Part shown: piece after piece, positions 36,371-49,495 of the stretch | How the letters are laid out: each line of letters starts with the position of its first letter | Position numbering within the stretch: the first letter of the stretch is position 1 | NCBI GenBank assembly: GCA_015178975.1 | Contig: WHVD01000042.1 | Location: forward strand, 108,501-172,500 | Reading direction: 5' to 3' | Origin: Hysterangium stoloniferum | Taxonomy: Eukaryota; Basidiomycota; Agaricomycetes; Hysterangiales; Hysterangiaceae | DNA: 64,000 nt | The notes under the pieces: model-generated | What the model was told of the DNA's origin: nothing | The model's database searches: none | The model's input: the letters and a program-made list of their open reading frames with translations, nothing else | Translations under genes and position numbers: made by a program

Positions 36371-37060
36371 GCCTACAGCGAAAACCAATCGGACTAAGTC
36401 CCGCCCCGTACGTCCCAGACACTGGTTCTGCCGTCAGTGCCGGATATTATTGTTTGCAGCAACGAGCATCGTGGTTGTCCTGCCAATTGTGAAGTTGAAA
36501 AAAAATTACGCTGACGATAGATCCTTTTTAAGAATAGATGTTGTTTGATGCCTCCTCTTGCTGTGAGCACGAGTCACTAAGTTAAGAGAGTATTTGTAAC
36601 TAATAATAAGTATTAGAAAACTGAATTGGTTCTTGATATACGGATTAGAAGAATTAAGATTAAATAGTTGCGGGAATTATCGGAGGTTGCATTGCGTATT
36701 ACCTGAATCGTCATCCAATTTTCAGTCTATCAGAAACCACAGGAACACGCACTATTTGAGGAAGTATCAACCTGAGTCGCCTCTGAGGTGTTACGTTCTG
36801 GTAACTATGTTTCGACACTTGCAAATGAAGCCATGGATTCCATGGGTTACTGTATTTTTCGACCTTGTATTTAGTTCACATGTCGGTGCTTAGCCCAAAA
36901 TCTCTCTCCCACCTTTTTTTTGCCTTACATACAAAAATCACCTTAAAACTGGGTTGTTGGGGTGAAGATCCACGTTGTTGCATAAAAAGAAGACAGTTGA
37001 AAGATGTGGTTAAAAAGATCTACTTAAGAAAATTGGTCAAAGAAAGTATTACGGCGCTTT
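36371..37060. other. Gene-free stretch
   Basis: Short frames only (for example 36633-36893 plus), no motif. Confidence 0.4.
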
Positions 37061-37378
37061 GGCCATCAGGAAAATCCAAGATTGACTAAAACCCACTTAG
37101 TGTCTCCTTATCATGCTTATTTACCATTAAGTAAGATAAGTGTGAAATTAAGCAGAAGGCCCTACTTATTTGCCACTTTTTATTTTAATTATTTCTTACT
37201 TAGACTGACTTGAAATGATTTATTAAGGAAGTTAAGTTAGAAATAAGATGAATAAGTAGCAAATAACTAGGGTCTTCTGCTTAATCTCACACTTATTTTA
37301 CTTATTGGGCAATAAGCATAATAAGTACACATTAAGTAGGTTTAAGTTTAAGTCAATCTTGAATTTTTCTTGATGGCC
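37061..37378. mobile_element. 318-bp foldback MITE with about 115-bp inverted arms
   Basis: Begins GGCCATCAGGAAAATCC and ends with the reverse complement form (CTTGATGGCC). The arms stay complementary with scattered mismatches through AAGATTGACT, TTATTATGCTTATT, AATAAGTGTGA and ATTAAGCAGAAG. No coding sequence is inside. No unambiguous target duplication is visible. Confidence 0.75.
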
Positions 37379-40145
37379 TGGAACATCGTTGATGACGCAG
37401 ACGATTCCCTCTTCAATTGGCGACTATCATTTGTCTAAATTGCAAATGCTATACGCACCGCCTAAGTGTTTTCCCTTCCTGTTCGCTCTTCGGAGTGGAC
37501 GGGCTCCTCTTTTTTTAATAAAGAAGTACACGAGCAGAATAAGGACATGCTCACTCATCAAGGCACACGCGTTCAGACATTTCAAATGAATTCCACAATG
37601 CACCATATTAGCAATACTAATGAAGAATTGTCGCCTCTTGCTGGCTAGAATTCACACACAAATTATCTGTAGAGCACTCGTTGCCTCCTTGTACAAAATC
37701 CTTCGAGGAACACTTCTGCCTTGCACGTAAGCTAGGTTAAGTTCTAGGTACACTATAAGGGTTCGGACTTCGCTGTGATACTATAAAGGTACCCCTCGGT
37801 TCACTAGGCACACTCTCCGCTTGGAACGTCTCACCACTCGCAACCTACTCACATCGTTTACAGCGAGGAAGTAATCGTGTCGTTGCAGAACGGCCCGCTA
37901 ATGGATAGTAACCCTATTTTACCTAGGATCACAGATGTTACGCTTAATATGGTTAGTCCAGACGAATTACCGTTGAAAGGTGTCGAAAACCTGCGCTGAA
38001 ACCCCTCCGAAGCGCACTTACAATGAAGGAAAATGGTGAAGCGATGTCTATCGTTATGTATTACAGCTTGACCCGACATTGCCGAAGATAAGTAGGGTCA
38101 AAGAGGTAAGAAATTTTTAAAGGAGGATAGAGTTCCGGCAAATAGTTTTTTTTCACAACCACTGACCAATTGTGCATGTTTCTTAATGTAGAATAATGGC
38201 CCTGTGAGCTATAGTATATATAGGATGGCGTCAGCGCCGAGTTTCTCCATGTGGATGCATCTCGTTTGTGAGTTCCCAATTTGATAAATACAAATGGTAG
38301 TGCGCGTGAGGGCCTCCAAATTTAGTTTCCTTTGCGGGTGGTTTCGACGTTTATAACAACCAAATAATTATGTAAATTGAACTAAGCTGATCTGTTCTTT
38401 TGCGTTATAATACAATCTGCATCCACAAGAATGGACATGATCATTATCATCACCCACTTTTCCCGCCTTCCGCTCTAAATATATTATAAGGTCTGTGTAA
38501 CAATTGAGTCCACTGACCAAATGGAGAGGTCTAAAGGGACTGTAAAGAGTCACTGGTCAGGTCTAACATTCTGTTGATTCAAAGCAAACGCGGGACACTT
38601 TGATCTGTCATTCTCTCTGACTAAGTCGGGAATATCATCTTCAGCGACACGCTCGGCAATCCAGGACCCGTTCTTGATCAACCCAGCATAAGAGGGCACA
38701 ACATGTTGTAATATATTTAGTGCTGTGTGCGCACAAACTACCTATACGTGAGTGTGAAAAAATATGAGTAGAATGTGCTGAGTGAGTCCAAGTCGAGTAC
38801 TTGTACTTAGAAGCGCATGAACTGGGAGGTAGAAATTGATCATATTCACGATCTATCAACGAGGCTTATATACACAGGAGATGCAAGTAGCATTGAAATG
38901 TGGAACAAAGAAAATGATGATAACAAGGGGGCGGAGGGCAGAGGAAACAATAAATTCTAAAGGAATAAAAGAAAATCAAAGGAGTGTTCTAGATAATTAC
39001 TTGGCAATGTTGAGAAACAAACTATTTGAGAAACAAGAGGGAAATAGGTATGTGTGGCCATTCAAAGCTCGAGACAATGGCATAAAATCCATTACACAGT
39101 CACGCGTGTTGATAATGAGATCGCAACGTAAGCAGTCTCACTACTTTACAAGATCTCTTTGTTGAGGTCAAGGGGGGGATATATGCTGGAAACGAGCAAG
39201 AAAATTAATGTTACTAAGGTACTGCATCAGGGATATGGGAATGTCTACACCCATTATGTAGACTCCCTAGCCTCCCTAGCCTCCCTAGATCTATAGTAAG
39301 CTTTTATACTGACTAATAAATACGGATCTCGCAAAAGTAGTGTGTCTAGCTGTGTCTAGCCGAGCTAGCTAGCTCTCCTAGATGGCTCCAGAAATATAGA
39401 CGGCATACTTACTGATCTTCCACTTTCCTGATGTGTAAAGAACTACACAACCTAGCGCGAAATATACTGGGGACCCACAAATCAGTTATTGAATGAAATT
39501 ACCTCAGAGCAACCAAAAATTCAACATTCTTGACTGAAATGAGCTAGCTGTGAGTGGCGATGAGGGGGGACGCTCACAGGGGTAGTGTGGCGTCGATCAC
39601 AGATTGAAGGTAATGAGTACAAAATCAGAAAGAGGTCAAATTACACTGCTAACATTTGGGGTTTTTTTCGGTGACAAATGGTGAGAAAGGGTGATGGCTT
39701 GCCAATTTTATCAGCATTCAATTGATTTTGTACTAATAATTGCGTGAAAATAAATTTAATCGGGATTTCGTGAATTTCGGTAAGGAAACCTTGACCAAAT
39801 GAAGATTTAGTAGATGCAGCTCCATTTTGGAGTATTTAATTCTCACAGATGTTCAAATTCGCCTCAGCATGCTTGGGGTGAAACGTTAGGATAAAGAATG
39901 GTTACTTACCTGGGTAAACATGCTCACGAAAGGAGTGGATCATAAAAAAATTAATCAGATTGCAGCTGTTCCGAGTACCTAAGGCGGCGTTCAAGATTTA
40001 TAAAAAAATCCCGCTTACAGACAAATTGTCATATGTCAAAACCATTGCACTGGTATTTGACTGAATATTGAATAGCTTGTCTTAAGGCCAAATATATGCA
40101 TAAACATAGATCTATACTATATCATATACAGCCAAATTATCTTGT
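37379..40145. other. Unassigned stretch with minor repeats
   Basis: No confident gene. The open frame at 38836-39165 (plus; KMMITRGRRAEETINSK...) is lysine-rich without a domain. Three CTCCCTAGC-type repeats lie at about 39266-39292. Confidence 0.35.
39376..39435 (+). pseudogene. 3'-end remnant related to the SDR pseudogene
   Basis: TAGATGGCTCCAGA, then ACGGCATACTTACTGATCTTC and TTTCCTGATG match 33051-33112 (TAGATGGCTCTAGA, ACGGCATACTTACTAATCTTC, TTTCCTGACG). So the end of the dehydrogenase locus exists twice in the window. Confidence 0.5.
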
Positions 40146-40150
40146 CTTAA

Positions 40151-40361
40151 TATTGGTAATATAATATAATATATTAGTAACGGTTCCCGACGACTCCATC
40201 ACATTCCAGTGTAACGAGTCAGCGGCTCACTAATGCTATGTTGTGGGGCTGGCAACTTGATATCCCGTATCCGGAAATATTAGTAATTAGTTAATATTTA
40301 TTTAGTATAAAAGATGCGATAACATCTCGAATAAATAATATATTATCATCTTTTGACTACA
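40151..40361 (+). repeat. Left LTR of the copia element
   Basis: 211 bp, TATTGGTAAT...TTTTGACTACA. It includes TATTTAGTATAAAAGATG, a likely TATA region. Confidence 0.9.
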
Positions 40362-40470
40362 GGTTATGGGCCCCGGCCGAAACTAGAACAAGTATATACA
40401 TACCTCAAATCTAGAACTCGACGCTCATATCTTTACACCGGAAATTCTAATCAAATAATAATTACCTACA

Positions 40471-43400
40471 ATGTCGCTTAACCAATCAAACTCGTTATAT
40501 AGGATTGACCCCTTAAATGGGGACAATTATTTCGCGTGGAAACAGAAACTCAAATGGATCTTAATAGAACAAGGTCTATGGGTGTATGTGGACAGATCAA
40601 CTGGAGAGCCGATGCCGGCAGACTCTAAGAATATAACGGAAGAAGAATGGCAGGCAATTATGGACTGGAAATGGAAAGATCAACAGGCTTATGTGGCAAT
40701 TTGCTTACGCATAAGCGATAATTACTTGGTATATACAGGAGGATTAATTACCACGCTTGATGTTTGGCGAACACTATCAAACATATTCGAGGCGAAAGGC
40801 CCCATTGGTATAATTAACAAGTGCCGAGAATTCTTCAAGACGTTTGCCGAAGAAGGCGCTGATATGGAGCTACATATACAAAAGCTCAGAACTCTACAAC
40901 AAGAGCTACATAGTCGTGGAGAATATATTTCTGATAAAGACTTCACAAATACTCTACTTACTTCCCTACCAGACTCTTGGTCAACATTCATCACTGCTGT
41001 AAACGCAGGAATTGAAATGCTCACATCAGATTCATTAATCTCCAGAATCCTGGAAGAAGCCAGATCGCGGAAATTAACTACGGAGAAATCAACTGCGCCT
41101 TAAGCGCAAGAAGCGAGAACTACCAAGAAGAAGCATCATACAGGTGCTGTAAAGGGAAAGTGCCGAAATTGTGGAGGAAAGGGACATTATCAAGCAGATT
41201 GCTGGGAAAAGGGTGGTGGAAAAGAGGGCCAAGCACCGAAATGGTGGAAGCCAAGAAAAGACAAAGATCAGGCCAACCAAACCAATGAAAGCAGCAAAGA
41301 TTTCACATTTGTCTCCAACAAATCGGCAGAGATTACGTCAGCAGATTGGCTCGCTGATTCTGCTGCAACGACACACATTGCCAGGAACCGGCAAGACTTT
41401 ATTAATTACATAGTTGAAACATCGTCTATTGAAGGAGTTGCCCCAGGATCAGTCCTCAAGACCTTGGGACGAGGAACTGTCAAGTTACAGTTCAAAAACA
41501 ATAATAAATGCTACTCTGTTGAACTAGGGGATGTCAAACATGCCCCAGACGCACCAAACAACTTGCTCAGTATCGGGCATTTAACAGATAATGGACATGA
41601 GGCTCTATTTACATCATCGGGTGTCAAATTCAAGTCGCCTAATGGTACTATATTTGGAGAAGGCCAAAAAGTCGGGTGCATGTACCAAATGAAGGCACAA
41701 ATCAATATGAGTGCCAAACCAAGCGAGTTTGCTGCGATTGCTAAAACGCACACTTGGGACAAATGGCACAGGATACTTGGCCATATTAGTATTGGAGCGG
41801 TCAAATTATTAAAGAAAAACAAACTAGTTACAGGGCTACAGGTGGACAAGACACAAGAATCCACGCAATGCAAAGCATGCATACAAGGGAAGGCACATGT
41901 GGAGCCGTTCCCAAAACGGGCGGAAGATTCTGTAAGCGAAATAGGCGAATTAACCGTATCCGATGTATGGGGACCAGCTGCAACCGAAGGACCAAATCAC
42001 GAGAAGTATTTTTACTCGTTCATGGATATTAAAACAAGGCACAGTGTTTTATTTACGGACACATCAAAGGACCAGGCCCTGAAACACTTCAAAACGTACA
42101 AAGCATTTGTTGAAAATCAAGTAAGCAAGAAATTGAAATGAATTAGGACAGATAATGGTGGAGAATACACTAGCAAGTTATTCAAGGATTTTTGCGCAGA
42201 AAAAGGAATAATTACAGAAACTACAGCGCCTTATTCCCCTGCCCAAAATGGAATAGCCGAGTGGCTAAATCGCACAATAGTCGAACATGCGAGGGCGATG
42301 ATATATGCGAAGGATTTACCGAAAACCTTATGGCCAGAAGCCATTTCATACGCATGCTATATCAAGAACCGATCACCTACCCGAGCTCTTGGAGCCGACA
42401 TAGCACCCCATGAAGCATTTTTCGGTAAGAAACCAGATGTGTCACGATTAGAAGAATTCGGGACCAAATGTTGGGTAATGGTACCTGACGAACGGCGATC
42501 AAAATTGGATCCCAAAGTGGAAGAGCATATATTTACAGGAATATCTGAAAATACTAAAGCCTGGAAATACTACAATACTAAAACTAGGTGTATTCAATTT
42601 TCTAGGAATATTACATTTGACAACACAGATAATAAACTATACCCAATACCTGGAGAAAATGAAGGCGAAGAAATAACTACTGTCCCGCCCGAGGGGGAGA
42701 GTTTCAATGCCGAGCGACCCAGTAGTACGGTTATCACACCAAATACGTCAATTGCACCCACAGAGGCCTACATTGAAGAAGTTACATCACAACTGGACAT
42801 TCAGCCACAAGAAGCATGGCACAGTTCAAGGATTAATAATACCTTACCAGACTACCAGACGCTTAATAACCCAAATGCCTGGCCCAAATCAAGGTTTACA
42901 GATAAAGTAATGGTGACACGAGAAATTGTAACTCCTCCCGAGGATTACAAAGAGGCAATTTCCCGAAATGACTCACCAATATGGATTGCCGCTATGGAAA
43001 CAGAAATAGAACAGCACCGACAAATTGGTACCTGGGAATTAATCAATTTACCACCCGGCAGGACGGCAATAGGATGCCGTTGGGTATATGCTACCAAAAC
43101 AAGCCCAGAAGGGAAATTTGAAAAGGCGAAAGGTCGCTTAGTCACACAAGGTTTCACACAGCGTCCTGGAATGGACTATTATGACATAACTTCACCGGTA
43201 CTCAAATTTGTGTCACTCAGAGCACTAATTGCTTTGGGGACAGCACTAAATTGGGAAATAGGATTAATGGACGTCAAAGGCGCATATTTGAACTCTATTC
43301 TGGAAGAGGAAATATATATGAAACAGCCAGACAGATTTAATGATGGAACCGACAGAGTACTCAAACTATATAGGGCGCTTTATGGACTCAAACAGGCAGG

Positions 43401-44475
43401 CCGTGCTTGGCATCATTGCTTAAAGAAGACATTACTCGATTTGGGATATACCCAAAGCGCCGCTGATGAATGCATATTCATTAGAATCAATGGACCAAAT
43501 ATTGAGATCATTGCAGCCTATGTGGATGATCTAGGACTGTTTGCAAATACACAAGACGGCATGGCAAAAATTAAACAAGAACTAAATAACAATTTTACTA
43601 TGACTGACTTAGGGGACATGAAAAAAATACTAGGAATACAAATACAAAGGGATCGCGAAGCAGGAACACTCAAAATATCGCAAGGCGCATATATCGACAT
43701 CATCCTATCTCGATTCCAAATGGAGAATGCAAATCCAGTATCCATGCCCCTTAATAAATCGACAAAGTTAACCGTGCCGGTACCTGATTCCAAAAGCGAA
43801 CCGGTTATCAATGAACCTTATGCAAAGGCAGTCGGATCACTCATGTACGCGGCACTGGGAACTCAGCCCGATATATCATTTGCCGTTCAACATTTAAGCC
43901 AATTTACAAACTTCTATTCAAATGAACATTGGACGGCCATTAAACGCGTCTTAAGGTACCTTAAGGGGACCAAAGATGATGGCATTACTTACAAATCAAG
44001 CAATGAAATCAAAATAGAGATCTATGTCGATTCAGATTATGCAAATCGGGACGATGCACTATCAATTGGCGGTTACGTTGTATTAATTAACGGAGGATGC
44101 GTCGCTTGGAGCTCAAAGAAGCAGCGAACCGTGGCATTATCCACAACCGAGGCCGAATATATTGCCTTAACCGAAGGAGCCAAAGAATTGACTTGGTTGC
44201 GGAAATTACTTACCGATTTAGGGTTTGATATCAGTAATGACCCAACAACTATGAAATCAGATAATCTAGGCGCGATTTCACTTGCCCATGACGCAACATT
44301 TCACGCGCGTACAAAGCATATCAAAGTTGCTTACCATTTCATTCGCGAGAAAGTGGTCTCTAACGAGGCATCACTTACATACATTCAGTCAAAGGAAAAC
44401 CCGGCAGATATTATGATGAAAGGGCTAGACTTAAACCAGCATAACTATTTAAAGAAGAAATTGGGATTTTATTAA
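40471..44475 (+). pseudogene. Copia Gag-Pol polyprotein with two in-frame stops
   Basis: One frame of 1334 codons, interrupted by TAA at 41101-41103 (codon 211) and TGA at 42139-42141 (codon 557) but with no frameshift. Order of parts: Gag (LNGDNYFAWKQKLKWIL...), a zinc knuckle C-x2-C-x4-H-x4-C from residue 231 (CRNCGGKGHYQADC), and an aspartic protease with D296-S-A (WLADSAATTH). The pre-integrase HHCC block follows (WHRILGH...CKAC), then an integrase with DNGGEYTS just after the second stop and SPAQNGIAEWLNRT. RT carries YVDD at 1017-1020 and RNase H has YVDSDYAN...STTEAEYIA. The TGA and the tryptophan in AEWLNRT sit where arginine CGA/CGG codons are usual, consistent with CpG decay. Confidence 0.93.
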
Positions 44476-44499
44476 TAGGGATATCTCATTGAGGGGGAG

Positions 44500-44710
44500 T
44501 ATTGGTAATATAATATAATATATTAGTAACGGTTCCCGACGACTCCATCACATTCCAGTGTAACGAGTCAGCGGCTCACTAATGCTATGTTGTGGGGCCG
44601 GCAACTCGATATCCCGTATCCGGAAATATTAGTAATTAGTTAATATTTATTTAGTATAAAAGACGCGATAACATCTCGAATAAATAATATATTATCATCT
44701 TTTGACTACA
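44500..44710 (+). repeat. Right LTR of the copia element
   Basis: 211 bp, same ends as the left LTR. It keeps CpG at three places (GGCCGGC, ACTCGAT, AGACGCG) where the left LTR has TpG. Confidence 0.9.
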
Positions 44711-44715
44711 CTTAA

Positions 44716-45650
44716 TTGGGTCCGTTTCTTGAGATATCAAAAGCGGGAACTTTGAACTCCGCCTTAGGTACTCGGGTAGAATGTGGGTCCCGATTGATGA
44801 ATTAAAGCTCCGATGTTTTCGTATGCTCCCTTCCACCCCCTTGCTTTCACCAGTTTAAATTGATGAGCACACTGTTGTGCCCATATATCTAAATGGCTTA
44901 TCACAGCAGAAAATCCGAGTCATGTCTTCTGTTCAAGCATTCAAGAGCAAAATTGTAAGCCTTTCGAGGAATCAGACAGAAACGAACAAGGATATCAAGT
45001 CAATGTGAAGCTTCAACATATGATGTTGGGGAGGTATGAAGAAAGAGAAAGGCTTCAGGCTTTCGGTATCGGACATGACAACATGACAACTTAAGCTTGT
45101 CGTAACGACAAAGCACGATATTAACTTGAAGAAGAACGATTGGTTACATTACAAGATGCGAAATACTTGAAGTTTACTATAAGATTAATGGAAGACTGGA
45201 TAGTTACACTGAGAAAGGAATGGAGCAATCTTTCAAGACATCTCAACCAGATGAACGATGACCCGTCCAAACAGGCCTTTAACCCCTTTAAGACTTTACA
45301 AGATTAAAATCAATCTTACAATTCATTATTAAACTAATGATGCGGCGATAAACGTGATCGAGTTCCCCAAATATCAGATCGAACAACGTCAAACCCCCGC
45401 TGTATCCACCATGCCCAGCGGAACGAAACAGACAATTTATAATAAAAAAATGCGAAGTAAGAACGAGTAGTACCGTACGCGCGAAATTGGTGATAACGAG
45501 GGATTCTCAGAATGGGCCGGATTGGCATGTAGTCGATCCTGATGGTGCAATCGGAGAGGAGACTGGATGCCATTAAGCCGCCTGGAGCCTGGAGACTGGA
45601 AAATGCTGCTGTTAATACTAACAAACAACGAATATCACCAAGTATGCATA
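44716..45650. other. Gene-free stretch
   Basis: No supported feature between the copia element and the 3' end of the Zn2Cys6 gene. Confidence 0.4.
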
Positions 45651-45652
45651 CT

Positions 45653-47582
45653 TCACATATGCTGCCCAGGTGGCTCTGCGGGCCACGCACTATGTTGCGC
45701 ATGCACATACGGTGTATCGTGGGAAGGATCATACGACTGTAACAACAAACGACATCAGCAAATGCAGTAGAAAATATGAATATCAGAATCAGCAAGAACA
45801 GAACACTCACCTCATCAGCGTCATCACCGCCCTCATCGTCCTCGTCACCCTCATCCGCATATGCCTGTGGCGGTGGCGGCGGATATCCGTACGAACCAGA
45901 CGGCGGAGGATACGGCGGCGCAAACCCAGCCTGATGCCCATCGTGTGGGCCCGCATACGCATAATATAATCTCTCATTGCTCTCAACGCCATACGCAGCA
46001 CTCGACGGCTTGACAGATGCGCCCGCCGCCCCACTCGGGTCATCAAAACGCAACACGCCCGTATGTGATTGTGCAGACGTGTGGTGAGCCGCGGCAGAGT
46101 GGTTGCGGCGGCGTCGACGTGGTGCCGCTTCAGCGTGCGATGATGCTTGGGGAATAGCGGGCGCAAGAGTGTCGGTTCCTCCTGGGCGGGACTCGGGGAC
46201 GGGAGTCGTGGTTGACGTCTCCCGCCCCTTACGGCGGCTGTTCTTTTCTTTCTTGCCAGGTCCGCGGCGGCGGATGTATTCGTCATAGGCACAGGCGAGG
46301 CTGCGAAGGGCGCAGTGGCCACATGTGGGGCGACGGCCATCGCATTTTAGCTTTCTCCCTGTTAGTGGGCAGAAGAATATCAGCCCTACAACGTACTGGC
46401 AACGTAGATAAATAACGCACCCCTGCAGAAATGACATGCCACATGGTCCCCCCTTCCCGCTCTTCCTCCGGTCTTTGCAGAGCTGCTTTTCTTTGCAGTC
46501 TTTCTTCCCACACTGACATTAGCAATGCTAGCGTCATCCTCTTCATCCTCATCCTCAGAACGACGAACAGGATAGACGGTCGGTCCATAACCCGGCATTT
46601 GCTGCGGCGGGAACGGGTTTCCATGCGGCGCATCAGAATCCATCGGATGATGGGGATGGTGGGGAGGGGGAAACGCAGCTTGAAACGAACCACCAGGGGA
46701 TGTCGTAACGGTAGATGCAAAACTTCCGTTATACTCCATTGGAGGCGGAGGGTAGGCTTGATACGGGAAGTGTGCATTGGGGGGAGGGTAGCCGTATGGA
46801 TACTGAGGATGCGGCGGCGGATAAGGCGCCATCCCATGATGGTGAGGGTGTTGTGGTGGTGGTGGAATAGGTTGATGAATATCAGCAGCGGGACGCGGCT
46901 CATGAGGAGGTGGCTGGGGCTGAGATTCCGCTGGCGGGCTTGGCTTCGGATGCTGCTGGTGCGTCTGCGTCTGCACCTCAACACCAACTTCGTCATCGTG
47001 CACTTCATTGTCATTTTGATTCGTAAGGCCATTTTCCTCTGCAGGTATCGGAGACGATGGGAGGTCGTGCGGTTGCCTTTCTTCTTGTCCGGATTCTTCT
47101 TCATCGGAGTGATAATCCTCCTCGACTATGACAGCAGCGTTCTTGCGAGGTCTTCCTCTACCCCGAACAGGCCTTTTCCCTCGCTGTGCGACGACGATCC
47201 CATCCTGCGCTGCTTCCATCGGTCTCGCTTTCGCTTTGGTCGCTTTTCGCCCATTGCTTCTCGGCGCTGAATATTCGATCTTGCCTCTCCTTCCGCGTGT
47301 CTGTCTGACAGGGCCCCCATTTTCATTTGGGAGGTTTTCATCGTCATCGCTTTTATTATCATGGTCAATCTCAGCCATATGCTTTTTGGTGGATGGTGAA
47401 GATCCTGAAGCATCACCGTCAGAAGCCACTTGCTGGCGATATTCGACGTCACCCTCATCGATTCTTTGCCGTTTCGAATGCTGTTTAGTAGCAATTTCTT
47501 CATCCTCAAGCAACTTCCCCCTTTGCGCCTTTCCCTTTCTTCCCCTAATAGAGGCTGTGGGTGCTTTGCGCTTTGGTGGCAT
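45653..47582 (-). CDS. Zn2Cys6 transcription factor with AT-hook
   Basis: A predicted nuclear DNA-binding regulator of 597 residues. Exons (minus): 46421-47582, 45811-46358 and 45653-45736, with GT-AG introns of 62 and 74 bp and consistent phases. The Zn2Cys6 cluster has C383, C386, C393, C400, C403 and C410 (CHFCRGRKLKCDGRRPTCGH...), and its first two cysteines are in exon 1. An AT-hook (GRGRPRK, about 141-147) and several Lys/Arg-rich nuclear signals lie in the acidic N-terminal half. Between them is a long Pro/His/Tyr-rich low-complexity region (about 215-330), probably an activation domain. After the cluster the chain is again Pro/Tyr-rich, with no fungal middle-homology domain. MPPKRKAP at 47582 is preferred to an upstream in-frame ATG at 47627. 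Target genes are unknown. Confidence 0.88.
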
Positions 47583-47842
47583 TATTCGAAATCTGAAGAC
47601 TCTTCCTCGTTTGCGTAGATATGCCAAGTAAGTCTATCGAGCAGAACGTGGGCTGGAACAACTTCGTAGCGACTTAGGGCGGTGACACGAGGGACAGTTG
47701 TGGATTTGTTTAGGAGTCACGTGATGCCAATACGTGGACGTGAGCTCGACGTGATCGACGACCATGACGTGCCCAAATACTGTTCAAGGCAGTCAACGTC
47801 GTTGATGAAGACGGTATCCACGGTATCAAATTAAAGCAATCA

Positions 47843-48167
47843 ATGTCCAGCGGGAGCAACTCTGTTCAGCGCGGAGGCATATTCACGAAGCTACCGTCCC
47901 AGAAACCCAATTTCCAGTAAGTAATTGCTATCCATTTTTCTTTCCTCTACTTTTACTTATCACAAATTTTTCATATCATTTCATGAAAACATAAAATGAA
48001 ATTTTTCTGGTTAATTTGACAGGCATCAGGTTCGGTCAACAGATTGGGTTACTCCAATTGCCCGGCCCACAGCGAACGCATCAGCACACTATTCCCCTAT
48101 GCGATGCGATGACGCAGTTCCATCCATCCTCATATATACATATAGTCCGACATATGGCAAGATATGA
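47843..48167 (+). CDS. Possible small two-exon gene divergent from the Zn2Cys6 gene
   Basis: MSSGSNSVQRGGIFTKLPSQ in exon 47843-47916, a GTAAGT...GACAG intron of 106 bp, then 48023-48167 in frame, ending in TGA; 72 residues in all. No domain is recognised. It starts about 260 bp from the divergent regulator's start codon, so the two could share a promoter region. The evidence is only the splice signals and open frame. Confidence 0.3.
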
Positions 48168-48169
48168 TG

Positions 48170-49490
48170 GGTATTGGGCCTTTATATTGTAATGCAATTA
48201 CTGCACTCTGTATATAGAAAGGGACATTGTGCATGAGGATTCTCATCCCACCCACAACTCGTCAATACCACGCGCGTGTGTACCTATCAAGTCTGCGCCG
48301 CTACTCGCTTTTCAGTCCTACGGTCGCCATTGTGTGATAACCATCCGCCTCTAAATCTGTCCATTTCAGCAAGTCGGCTGTTATTTATGCTCGGATTGCA
48401 TCATTGCGAAGTCACTTTTCTTTGCGGCAATGGGAGTTGTAGAGCGGCATTCCTTGGGACAGTTGGAGCTCGCTGGGACTGGCGATAACGTCGTGTCCGA
48501 TGGGGATTGTTAGGTATTGATGAAATACTGTCCCAACCTACATAAAATAGTATACAGCATCAGATAATCATGATGTCTAGTGTTCGTTCCAATGTCTTTC
48601 TCTCGCTAGGCGCCATGGTCAGGGTAAGAAGACAGTCCTGCACTTCACCAGAACTAAGACAAGCGACAATAACGACAAGAGGACTGCACGTGAACATCGT
48701 CCTGAATTCAAAGGTGTTCCAGCATGTTCTTCAATTCACCTTATTCATACCATTCAATCACCATCGAAATTGTAGGGGGGGGACAGTATGCGACTTGGGT
48801 TTAGGACATAGAAGTATTCTATGGGCTCATACGAGTGCACTGGCTTCATTGTCCTTTTCCGCGCTGTCGGCATCCTCACGCTCACTGTGAGTGCCATGTC
48901 ATTTTCAAAAGCAGTCGGTCTAGCATCCATCCTCGGGGTATCCATCAACCTTGAGGCATTGCGTGGTTCGGCGAGTGTGCTTGCCGTGGAGGCCAGAAGA
49001 AGTAGGCTTCCTATATTACGGTGATTAGGGGAAGCAGGTGAGGCATTAGCGGTTTCGGGAGTCCGGAGTAATTGGGTAAAAATCTAACACTGGGCAATAT
49101 TGATTCAAAAGAATGGCCACGCAATCATGGACTTCTTGGTACTTAAATAGCAAGTGACAGCTGTACACATTACATGAAGTAGGGGCTCTTATGTGGTGGT
49201 TCTTGTGTCTGAATATAACTTGATATGTATCCTTCATTTTTCTAAATTAACTATTACTAACACCGCCCACCCTAGCACTACATAGTCTCATTGCTTTCCC
49301 CACCAAGTTCATTGCCGCCAAGGAATACTATAGCGTAATTACTAATTAATGGGGAGGTATAAGTTTACATGGAATGTCCTGGGGTTGGTTCTATGGGTTT
49401 AGTATGCACTATGATAAGTCTTAAGGTGGTATGGTATGGTCTTCGATAAGTTAGAGGATATATGCGAATATAACGAATCAGCGAGACAAG
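48170..49490. other. Unassigned stretch
   Basis: Open frames at 48570-48890 and 48821-49024 (plus) and 48754-48948 (minus) show no motif and no convincing splice chain. Confidence 0.35.
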
Positions 49491-49495
49491 AATTC

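Larger units (their letters stand above)
40151..44710 (+). mobile_element. Ty1/copia LTR retrotransposon, full length
   Basis: A 4560-bp element with two 211-bp LTRs (40151-40361, 44500-44710), which differ at only three sites, and a 5-bp target duplication CTTAA (40146-40150 and 44711-44715). A GGTTATGGGCCC segment right after the left LTR is the likely primer-binding site. GAGGGGGAG at 44491-44499 is the polypurine tract. The interior carries one Gag-Pol frame in copia order (protease, integrase, RT, RNase H), broken by two in-frame stops. All three LTR differences are CpG in the right LTR and TpG in the left. Confidence 0.95.

Noticed and set aside
41511..41882. Antisense frame inside the copia element
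   Set aside because: It mirrors the conserved protease-integrase region and has no independent support.
46283..47270. Long open frames on both strands across 46.1-47.6 kb
   Set aside because: They are shadows of the biased, low-complexity Zn2Cys6 gene. Only the minus frame with the cysteine cluster and consistent splicing is coding.
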